In this document: one piece after another, positions 33,587 to 41,649 of the stretch
Layout: each line of letters starts with the position of its first letter
Position numbering within the stretch: the first letter of the stretch is position 1
Origin: Dioscorea cayenensis subsp. rotundata
Lineage: Eukaryota > Streptophyta > Magnoliopsida > Dioscoreales > Dioscoreaceae
Assembly (NCBI RefSeq): GCF_009730915.1
Contig: NC_052479.1
Span: 28,397,610 to 28,461,609 of the forward strand
Reading direction: 5' to 3'
DNA: 64,000 nt
Notes under the pieces: generated by a model
Told to the model about the DNA's origin: nothing
Databases searched by the model: none
What the model saw: the letters and a program-made list of their open reading frames with translations, nothing else
Made by a program: the position numbers and the translations under genes

Positions 33587-33955
33587 ATGAAAGGATTAAT
33601 AGATTCAACAGATATAAACTTAATAGATGATTTAATAAATAACTCAATTAAATATACAATAAAAGAAAATAGAAGTCTAAAAGAAGAATTAAAAGCAAAA
33701 CAATGTATGTGGTTAAAAGGAGTTAAAAGATATATAACTCTAAGAGATCAAATTAATCATCAAGCAGAATCATTAATAGAAGTAAAATTTAAATCAAAGG
33801 AAAAAGATGAAAATGGAAAATCCATATGGAAACCAACAAAAATAAAATATAAAGATATTCATCAAGATGAATATTTAAAAGAACAAAATAGACTATGGAA
33901 TTATAGATCAAGACTAAGAAATGAATATGATTCTATAAATATTTGTTATGATTAA
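33587..33955 (+). CDS. Viral accessory ORF, 122 aa, unknown function
   Basis: Intact A-rich frame directly downstream of the movement protein and 6 bp upstream of the next ORF. It is charged throughout, with KENRSLKEELKAKQCMWL (possible short coiled coil) and a basic centre around SIWKPTKIKYKD. The position and size resemble small caulimovirid ORFs of unknown or virion-associated role. No family assignment can be made. Confidence 0.55.
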   Translation: MKGLIDSTDINLIDDLINNSIKYTIKENRSLKEELKAKQCMWLKGVKRYITLRDQINHQAESLIEVKFKSKEKDENGKSIWKPTKIKYKDIHQDEYLKEQNRLWNYRSRLRNEYDSINICYD

Positions 33956-33961
33956 AATAAA

Positions 33962-34393
33962 ATGAATAAACAAACTTACAATCTAGATATAAATCCAAAA
34001 TATCTATTGGAACAATACAATCAAATTGAAAATTTTGAAAAATGTGAACATAAATTTGAACCATTCAAGATAAATTATAAAACCAAATGTGATAAATGTT
34101 ATAAATTCCACATAACAAAACATAGAGTAACATGTTTAAAATGTGAATTATCATTATGTAGGAAATGTGTATCAGATTTATGTGGTTTTATTTTTGAAAA
34201 ACAAAAAATAGAAAAACCAAATAATAAAATTAGACAAGATAAAGAAATAATTGAGCAATTATTAAAAAGGATTAAAACTCTTGAAGAAGAAATAGAAAAT
34301 TTGAAAGAACAACTAAAAAATAAGAAAGAACAAAATAAAGGAAAAGACATAATTATTCATGACCAAGAGGAAGAAAATACTTTAGATGATTAA
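33962..34393 (+). CDS. Viral accessory ORF: Cys-rich zinc-binding domain plus coiled coil
   Basis: 143 codons, intact. Residues 28-74 contain eight Cys and three His spaced like a zinc ribbon or B-box: C28, C43-x2-C46, H50, H54, C58-x2-C61, C66-x2-C69, C74 (for example TCLKCELSLCRKC). Residues 84-126 form a Lys/Glu heptad coiled coil (KEIIEQLLKRIKTLEEEIEN). The C-terminus is acidic (DQEEENTLDD). I do not recognise this architecture from a named caulimovirid protein; a nucleic-acid-binding or virion-associated role is a guess. Confidence 0.6.
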   Translation: MNKQTYNLDINPKYLLEQYNQIENFEKCEHKFEPFKINYKTKCDKCYKFHITKHRVTCLKCELSLCRKCVSDLCGFIFEKQKIEKPNNKIRQDKEIIEQLLKRIKTLEEEIENLKEQLKNKKEQNKGKDIIIHDQEEENTLDD

Positions 34394-34872
34394 GAAAAAT
34401 AAAGAAAATAATATTAAAGAAATAATACAAGAAACCATAAGCTTTCCATGTTTATAACAAGAGTTTAATCTCTGTTTATCTCCCTCTGATAAAGGTCTCA
34501 CAAATCTTTATTATTCTTAAAAATGTAACTAACACATATAATTGGAATATTACCCCATAGTTTGTCCATTCGCATTAGAGAAAACTGTGACTGCAAGGCC
34601 AGAAGGTTCATTTGCGTTTTCTTTAATTGTGGAAATTATGTAACCAAGTCCCAAAAAGAAATAAACAGACAAAGGTTTGTTCATCCCAATAAAAAGAGCT
34701 GTGGCTACAAAAACAGTAGGTCCATATGCGTCTCTTTTTATGGTGAAAACCTGGCTATCTTTATACCCCAATACATGCTAAAGCATGAAAGATCATATCT
34801 CCAACACATGTAAAAGCATGAAAATCTATTTAACTGACAAGCTTATCTTTTGCAGAAATAGCAGGAAAAAAT
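34394..34872 (+). promoter_or_regulatory. Viral intergenic region with a strong 3' splice site
   Basis: Base composition is less A-biased than the ORFs either side. It ends with a branch-point-like CTGAC (34,833-34,837), a pyrimidine tract and TTTTGCAG, with the AG at 34,854-34,855. After the AG the frame is open into the next ORF, so a spliced leader could join it. This resembles how rice tungro bacilliform virus expresses its last ORF. A minus-strand frame at 34,550-34,771 (hydrophobic core TVFVATALFIGMNKPLSVYF) is not otherwise supported. Confidence 0.45.
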
Positions 34873-35748
34873 ATGTATAACCACTCATCCTCTCTTGAAC
34901 CCCAGTTAAATCTCCCAATATTTCCACCAAACTCCACTCTAAAATTTAGAACACAAGCCAATCTGAATCTTTCACAACAAGTCATTCTTGACAACCTTTG
35001 GGCCAATAAACATGACCCAAAAACTCTTATTTCCCTACTTCACTCTTTAGCAAAGTTCTTTCACCAAACAAATGAGAAAATCCAAAATTCATCATATTTA
35101 CCCTTACCAGAAACACCTAGTGTAAGATTCTCTCTGAAATCCCAAACACTTGACTACATGGTAGAACAAGAAAAGAAAATTAAGGCATTGGAAGTTGAAA
35201 TCTCCAATAAAAATGAAGAAGTTATCCTGATCAAAGCTCAACTACAACAAATCACAAAAGAAGCTGAAGAAATGAAGAGAATTATGATTGAAGAAAGAAA
35301 ACAAAAAACAGAGAAATTTGAACTGTTCCTAGAACCAATAGCAGAAGTAAAACAGTTTATTTTCAAAAAAGTGATGGCAACTCAGTATAACCAGTTTATC
35401 TCTGAACAAAAAATACTGAAGCAACTTGCAAAAGAAGAAATTCTCCCAGCAGGATTTGCAATAGCAGAAAATGTTCTCAGAGAACTAGCTCACAAGGATT
35501 CCGGATTCCAACGTGAAGAAGGATTTACTGCAGTCAATTGTTCCCTAGATATGTCCCAATGGCATGATCAAAAAATCAATGGTGTTCAGATAAAAGCCAT
35601 CAACCTCTTTAAACATGGATACCTGTGCAGAATAATGCTTACAAGTCCAAAGCAAGCAAGTTTCCTAAATGAATACTGGCAGCTGATACATCTTCTACAC
35701 AAATTCTTCAAAGCTCTTGGATCACATATTAATGGGTTGTTAATTTAG
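34873..35748 (+). CDS. Viral ORF with central coiled coil, 291 aa
   Basis: Intact frame; the last large ORF before promoter copy 4. Residues about 92-150 form a coiled coil (KKIKALEVEISNKNEEVILI, then AEEMKRIMIEERKQ). The C-terminal half is globular in composition (SGFQREEGFTAVNCSLDMSQ, NLFKHGYLCRIML). The position just upstream of the promoter is where viroplasmin/transactivator or RTBV ORF4-type proteins lie, but I see no specific motif for either. It is less A-rich than the upstream ORFs. Unknown function. Confidence 0.6.
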   Translation: MYNHSSSLEPQLNLPIFPPNSTLKFRTQANLNLSQQVILDNLWANKHDPKTLISLLHSLAKFFHQTNEKIQNSSYLPLPETPSVRFSLKSQTLDYMVEQEKKIKALEVEISNKNEEVILIKAQLQQITKEAEEMKRIMIEERKQKTEKFELFLEPIAEVKQFIFKKVMATQYNQFISEQKILKQLAKEEILPAGFAIAENVLRELAHKDSGFQREEGFTAVNCSLDMSQWHDQKINGVQIKAINLFKHGYLCRIMLTSPKQASFLNEYWQLIHLLHKFFKALGSHINGLLI

Positions 35749-36258
35749 AACTAAATTCAATCCCTCCTTGCTATGATGAAGGTTATCCTGATGAAGCACG
35801 CACATCATATCAAGATTACTCTCCTTCGCCATCATAAACCTGAGCAAGAAAGGATAAATCCTATTCGACTAGAAAACATGATCATTCCAGGCGATATCAA
35901 AAAATAGATGAAAGCTATGGCGAGCATGTGCAATCTCCACTGATTGGAAGAGAACTTGCCCCATAATTGCTGATAATCAAAGATGTCAAATGGTGCTGGA
36001 AACAAAGATCATGAAGGTATATGTCGATCAGTACATGTTCCCGTATGTACATGTCCTTTTCCAAGTCTTATCTCACAGATGCCAGCCACCGAATCTCACA
36101 TGAAGCAAGTCTGTTCATGGGCAAGAGAATATCGTTTTGGGGATTATTCAAGACTAAGCATTCCTGCAGATATACTAATGATACCAAGTCTAGCTGACTC
36201 TCCAGAAGGTTTAGAAGACATTGTTGAAGAAAACTTAGCCAACATGATGGAAGGCTAG
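35749..36258 (+). pseudogene. Remnant viral coding sequence downstream of the coiled-coil ORF
   Basis: Coding-like pieces in different frames follow the stop at 35,748: YDEGYPDEARTSYQDYSPSP, then KSYSTRKHDHSRRYQKIDES, then a 91-codon open frame at 35,983-36,258 ending EDIVEENLANMMEG. Together they suggest a longer C-terminal region or a further ORF broken by frameshifts. It ends 105 bp before promoter copy 4. Confidence 0.45.
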
Positions 36259-36364
36259 GAAATCTCCACTGAGTCAGTCCCCAACATCTTTTGTTGTACT
36301 GAAGCAGTGTTGTCTATTTTTATTATGTAAAGGAGTCAGTGTTTGTTTTTTTTAGTGTGTAAAA

Positions 36365-36852
36365 TAGGTTTGTAACTATAGAAACAGTAGTTTTATTATT
36401 GAAGATAATGCTTGTAATAAGTGGGTTTGGTAAGTGTCATGTTTACTACATGACAATTAGGTATATGTCTTGTTAGCTATAGTTAAGTTTGGTAAGTGTC
36501 TTGTTAGCTATAGTTGAGTTTGGTATATGTCTTGTAACAAATAGTTAGGACTTGGAGCCTATATAAGGCAACCTTGGGTTGTAAGGAGAAGATATACTTA
36601 GAGACTCAACACCCACACATCCTTAAGGTCTCATCCTTTCTCTTGTATCCACCATCCAAGTCTAATGCAATAAAGAAGTCCTTCTTTGTTGATACATCTC
36701 TCTCTCTTTAATATTTATGCTTATGCTTCTTTCTCTTTAACTCTTTAAGCTTCCGCCCTAACCGTTACTTCACCGCGGATGAACCCCGGAGTAAGTTGAA
36801 TGACATTCCCAACGTTCACATCTCCGTCCCCTAAGAGGAGCCGGCGCGCCCC
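36365..36852 (+). promoter_or_regulatory. Viral promoter/leader, copy 4 (+)
   Basis: Near-identical to copy 1, including both 31-bp repeats, TATATAA at 36,560-36,566 and AATAAA at 36,669-36,674. It runs to GGCGCGCCCC (about 36,843-36,852) and then jumps, without primer site or leader, into sequence matching the start of the first viral ORF (ATTCAATTAACAAGAAAATC). Confidence 0.85.
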
Positions 36853-36929
36853 ATTCAATTAACAAGAAAATCTCAAATCAACAACAAAATATCAAACAAA
36901 AAATATTATATATATATATATTTTATAAA

Positions 36930-37100
36930 ATATTTCTAATAGAATTATAAAGTCTGGGGTCATATATATGATTTCTGGATGATCTATATTCATATCTACT
37001 TCCATTGATTCTATAGTTGCTTTTGTCATATTTTTGATTTGTCTTATATCTACTAAGCTTACTAAAATTCTTGTTCCTAATCCTTTTTCTGTGTAATTTT
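36930..37100 (-). pseudogene. Inverted movement-protein fragment
   Basis: The reverse complement matches 32,840-33,013 of the movement-protein ORF closely (shared GACAAAAGCAACTATAGAAT on the coding strand). It is a short inverted piece at the right edge of the viral cluster, preceded by an (AT)n tract at 36,906-36,921. Confidence 0.88.
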
Positions 37101-38142
37101 ATTATGTTTGATAAATAAATTTCACATGAGATTATTTTAATAATTAAAACAGTGGGAGTTATATTGGAATTTTTTTTAAAATATTTTTAAAATTTTTATG
37201 CCGTCATTTGACACCACAATTCTATGTGTAGCTCTTCTCATGCGGCTCCATTAGTGCATGAGATTGATGATGAGGCTGCATGGCAATGAGTTGGTCAACT
37301 GAAGGGTGAAAATATTTAAAACCATTCCACCAATTAAAATAAAATAGGATCTCTATATATTTCATTCAATTAATGAAAACGTAAGCATTTTACATACATC
37401 TCTATTAGATTTCTTTCTTTTTCTATCATTTTTATTTCTACCATCTTTTGCGCTTTACCATTAACTCTTTTCTTTATTTCTAGCTTCTTGTTGTCTTCAT
37501 TAGTTGGTAAGAAGAAGGATGGAGAAGAAGGTAATGGAGGAGTTAATTCCATGGTTTTGTGATGAAGACAGTAAACAGTGATGAGGAGTTAGAGCTGCTT
37601 GTTGAGATTAATTGAATCATTGTCCTTTTTCTTTTTTTTTAATATCAAAACTTTTTATTTAATTAAATAAATAGTAATATTAATTAAAATTTATTTACTT
37701 AAAATAAACCTGATTCAAAGCATTACAAAGAGAAGTTTGTTGTGTATAGTGGAATAATGGTTTTTTATATATATAAGTTTTCCACAAACAAACCCACATG
37801 CACACCTTTAACTATTATTTGAGCATTTTTTCTCTTTTAAAAAAAAATAAAAGAAGAAACGATGTTGAAGTTTCTAGTTAGGAAAAGCTTTGGATTTAAT
37901 GTTTCATACAAATATGTTTTGGATGAACACCTCAAAAACATAAAAGCAAACCTTTGTACCTGAAAACACACTTAATAGCCTCACTTATGGTTGTGATACT
38001 ATATATATGCACCTTATTATTAGTGCAATCACATGCACCTCCTAAACTGTTGTGGTAGTTGATCAACCACTTCCACCCAAACTCTTCAAATTCTCATTCT
38101 CAATCTCAAACAAATCAAGTGTACATCTTCTTCAAATTAAAA
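37101..38142. other. Intergenic; promoter region of the GDSL gene
   Basis: No gene firmly recognised. TATATATA at about 38,000-38,008 lies 140 bp upstream of the GDSL start and is a likely core promoter. A minus-strand 60-codon frame (37,370-37,552, starting MELTPPLPSSPSFFLPTNED) has a TATA-like tract upstream at about 37,765-37,780, but no further exons could be found. I do not call it a gene. Confidence 0.45.
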
Positions 38143-39361
38143 ATGAGTCTAAAAGTGTGCTTGCAACACATGTTACTAGTGCATCTTCTTTTCTGCTTCA
38201 CTCAAATTACTACAGCAAGTGTTTCGGCAATCATTGTTTTCGGAGACTCAACTGTTGATGCCGGAAACAACAATCAGCTTCAAACGATGGCCAAGAGCAA
38301 CTTCGAGCCTTACGGTCGTGACTTCATCGGCGGGAAGCCGACCGGAAGGTTCTGCAACGGTCGGCTTGCCACTGACTTCATCTCCGAGGCCTTCGGTCTT
38401 CCTCCAATTATTCCGGCTTATCTCGATCCTACATTTACTATCCAAAACTTCTCCACCGGCGTCTCCTTTGCCTCAGCTGCCAGCGGTTACGACAATGTCA
38501 CCGCCGATGTCTTGGTCAGTACAATCCAAAAACTTAAGCTAATAAAAATAATACAAATATATATAAATAGATAATTATTTATTGATAATTTGTGTATAAC
38601 AGTCAGTCATACCTTTATGGAAACAAATGGAATACTTCAAAGATTACCGAAGAAAACTAATAGCCTTCCAAGGCCTAATAAAGGCGAGAAAGACACTGAA
38701 GAATGCCCTCTATGTGATGAGTTTAGGTACCAATGATTTTCTAGAGAACTACTACACAACACCGCGACGTTATCGCCAGCAACCTGTAGATCAGTACGAG
38801 AATTTTCTTGTCGGCATTGCCCAGAAATTTATCATCAAACTTTATCGTCTTGGTGCCCGGAAAATCGACCTCACCGGCTTACCTCCCATGGGTTGCTTAC
38901 CACTAGAAAGAGCCACAAACTTCTTCTCTGCAAGTAACTGCAACGAGGACTACGACATTGTAGCTAACCAATTCAACATCAAACTCCAAAACTTGGTGAC
39001 GAAACTTAATCGACAACTACTTGGCTTGGAATTGGTATACGCGGATGTATATACTCCGTTTGCAAAAGTAGTGAATGATCCAATTTCATATGGTAAGTTT
39101 TTAGCATCAGTTAATTTAGTAAATATGGATTTGAATATATAAACGGATGTTTTTGTGTTGACTAGGATTTGATAACGGGAGAAAGAGGATGTTGTGCAAC
39201 AGGGATTATTCGAGATGGGATATATATGTAATACAAGAAATCCGTTTACTTGTATCGATGCGAACAAGTATGTTTTCTGGGATGCATTTCACCCGACAGA
39301 ACGGATGTATTCCATCATCGCCGATCATTTGATGAAGACAAGTTTAGGTGCATTTTTGTGA
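38143..39361 (+). CDS. GDSL esterase/lipase, three exons, last exon frameshifted
   Basis: Exons are 38,143-38,514, 38,603-39,092 and 39,166-39,361. The ATG at 38,143 was chosen because it begins a signal peptide (MSLKVCLQHMLLVHLLFCFT). Exon 1 has block I VFGDSTVDAGNNN with the nucleophilic Ser, and block II GVSFASAASG. Exon 2 has block III SLGTNDFLENYY and GLPPMGCLPLER. Exon 3 has LFEMGYICNTRNPFTC and the catalytic Asp/His in FWDAFHPTERMYSIIADHLM. These secreted serine hydrolases act on lipid or cutin esters; the substrate is unknown. At the start of exon 3, GFDNG, GCCATG and LFEMGY fall in three different frames, so two small indels occur within about 40 bp. The rest is intact. Either assembly error or a recently damaged gene. 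Confidence 0.88.
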
Positions 39362-39887
39362 ATGTTTTTTTGTCATGAGAAATATGCTTGTTTGAATGAA
39401 TTTGTGTTCACGCATTTATTCAAGCAAGCCTGTGTTGTTAATTAGTACTATGTGTCCTATAGTTAGCGCATGTATGAGAATCAAAGGGAAGCTATATGAA
39501 TAAGCTAGTTTACACTTTGTGTTGTCATTAAAATTTATCTTTTAAAATGTTTTATTACGGGTATAAACATGAATTATTTTATAAGAAATTAAGTACAAAT
39601 AAATTTATATAAAAAGGTTCATAGCCAGCAATATTTAACCCCAATTTCAAGACTTAATGGAAATGATAATGGCAATGACTTGCCGGTTGTGAGTATTAAT
39701 TCGCAACGTAAACTCATCTCTTCGATTAAAAGTACGTCTCTCCGATTAAAAATACATAATAATTGAATAATCAATTTTTAGTTTGTGCCTCTAAAACGTG
39801 CAAAAAAATTATTTAATATATAATCTTAACTAGAAATATATCTAATAATAATCTAGTGTTGGCACCCTTGTACTAGTTTGTTGATGT
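39362..39887. other. 3' flank of the GDSL gene
   Basis: AT-rich, no gene recognised. It runs to the sequence gap. Confidence 0.6.
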
Positions 39888-40887
39888 NNNNNNNNNNNNN
39901 NNNNNNNNNNNNNNNNNNNNNNNNNNNNNNNNNNNNNNNNNNNNNNNNNNNNNNNNNNNNNNNNNNNNNNNNNNNNNNNNNNNNNNNNNNNNNNNNNNNN
40001 NNNNNNNNNNNNNNNNNNNNNNNNNNNNNNNNNNNNNNNNNNNNNNNNNNNNNNNNNNNNNNNNNNNNNNNNNNNNNNNNNNNNNNNNNNNNNNNNNNNN
40101 NNNNNNNNNNNNNNNNNNNNNNNNNNNNNNNNNNNNNNNNNNNNNNNNNNNNNNNNNNNNNNNNNNNNNNNNNNNNNNNNNNNNNNNNNNNNNNNNNNNN
40201 NNNNNNNNNNNNNNNNNNNNNNNNNNNNNNNNNNNNNNNNNNNNNNNNNNNNNNNNNNNNNNNNNNNNNNNNNNNNNNNNNNNNNNNNNNNNNNNNNNNN
40301 NNNNNNNNNNNNNNNNNNNNNNNNNNNNNNNNNNNNNNNNNNNNNNNNNNNNNNNNNNNNNNNNNNNNNNNNNNNNNNNNNNNNNNNNNNNNNNNNNNNN
40401 NNNNNNNNNNNNNNNNNNNNNNNNNNNNNNNNNNNNNNNNNNNNNNNNNNNNNNNNNNNNNNNNNNNNNNNNNNNNNNNNNNNNNNNNNNNNNNNNNNNN
40501 NNNNNNNNNNNNNNNNNNNNNNNNNNNNNNNNNNNNNNNNNNNNNNNNNNNNNNNNNNNNNNNNNNNNNNNNNNNNNNNNNNNNNNNNNNNNNNNNNNNN
40601 NNNNNNNNNNNNNNNNNNNNNNNNNNNNNNNNNNNNNNNNNNNNNNNNNNNNNNNNNNNNNNNNNNNNNNNNNNNNNNNNNNNNNNNNNNNNNNNNNNNN
40701 NNNNNNNNNNNNNNNNNNNNNNNNNNNNNNNNNNNNNNNNNNNNNNNNNNNNNNNNNNNNNNNNNNNNNNNNNNNNNNNNNNNNNNNNNNNNNNNNNNNN
40801 NNNNNNNNNNNNNNNNNNNNNNNNNNNNNNNNNNNNNNNNNNNNNNNNNNNNNNNNNNNNNNNNNNNNNNNNNNNNNNNNNNNNNNN
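39888..40887. other. Assembly gap, exactly 1,000 N
   Basis: A run of exactly 1,000 undetermined bases, a placeholder length. The two sides need not be adjacent in the genome. Confidence 1.
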
Positions 40888-40946
40888 GATCTCTTTAATT
40901 TTGGCATTTGAGGACTTGACATTTCATGCTTTGTGGAGCCACCATA

Positions 40947-41489
40947 TGTTGTTAAATGTAGGATCGAATAAACTGATCGATGATAAAAATAAATAAAAGA
41001 ATCTTTGAAAAATAAAACACACACGAAAAGATATTCGTGGAAAACCCTTAACAATTAGGGGTAAAAACACAGGCAAAGATAGAAGAATTTTACTAAGTGG
41101 GAAAATTGCGCAGTTATAAAACTCTCTAATAACATGGAGAAAAGCGGGAACTCTCTCTTATCTTTCAGGAGATTGGACTAACTTCTCCATATCCACACTT
41201 TTCTTCTCTCTCTAATTTCTTCTCACTCTCACTTCTTCACTGATTCTTCACTTTCGAGGTTGTTTTCTAAGAATGAGAATAGGCTCACCATATATATAGG
41301 CCAACCTAAAACCACCATTTTCTATAAACATGGGCACTAATCCATGGATTAAATTCATAGTTTAGGTTAATGGTTTAAGCCAGACCATTGTTTGGGTGAT
41401 CCATGGATTAAGAGGAGTTGGTTGGGCTAATGGTTATAATCCATTGGTTTGTTCCATTGGTTTTTGGGCCCAATGGGTTTATGCAAACA
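40947..41489 (-). repeat. Copia 3' LTR
   Basis: Starts TGTTGTTAAATG and ends TTTATGCAAACA on the plus strand, 543 bp. It aligns along its whole length with 45,649-46,197 with several substitutions and many 1-base indels. Confidence 0.93.
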
Positions 41490-41504
41490 ATTCTCCCACT
41501 TGAA
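41490..41504 (-). promoter_or_regulatory. Copia polypurine tract
   Basis: TTCAAGTGGGAGAAT on the minus strand directly upstream of the 3' LTR; this is the typical copia plus-strand primer. Confidence 0.8.
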
Positions 41505-41649
41505 GATTTGATTGAAGGCGATTAGATCTTCACACATTCTTCCTATCTTACCATTTCGATGTTGCTTCGTCTCTGCTCGGACCACAGAGGATCGACACCA
41601 TATGATCATCGGTGTTGATTGCTTTTTGTCATACAAGAATATCGCTGGG

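Larger units (their letters stand above)
28018..37100. mobile_element. Rearranged endogenous pararetrovirus (Caulimoviridae) cluster
   Basis: Assignment rests on three independent signals: a tRNA-Met primer site (TGGTATCAGAGATAC, minus strand 31,021-31,035), a movement protein of the 30K superfamily (+) and a caulimovirid-type capsid protein (-). Four copies of a promoter/leader lie at about 28,113 (+), 31,036-31,472 (-), 31,473 (+) and 36,365 (+). Coding regions are very A-rich on their coding strand, unlike the host genes. Several frames are interrupted, and fragments are inverted relative to each other. I saw no retropepsin, YxDD reverse transcriptase or RNase H motif. The genus cannot be assigned by eye. 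It is an integrated, broken copy set. Confidence 0.88.

Noticed and set aside
34550..34771. Minus-strand frame with a hydrophobic segment between viral ORFs
   Set aside because: It reads like a plausible membrane segment, but it has no recognised family, opposes the viral genes, and the plus strand is equally open here.
28018..37100. Possible CRISPR array or tandem satellite from the repeated promoter segments
   Set aside because: Repeats are long, few and in mixed orientation, with TATA, poly(A) and primer-site signals; they are viral promoters.
37370..37552. Minus-strand frame starting MELTPPLPSS with a TATA-like tract upstream
   Set aside because: No second exon, family or splice structure could be found; a chance frame in low-complexity sequence is as likely.
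39873..41054. Very long open frames on both strands
   Set aside because: They consist of undetermined bases in the 1,000-N gap.
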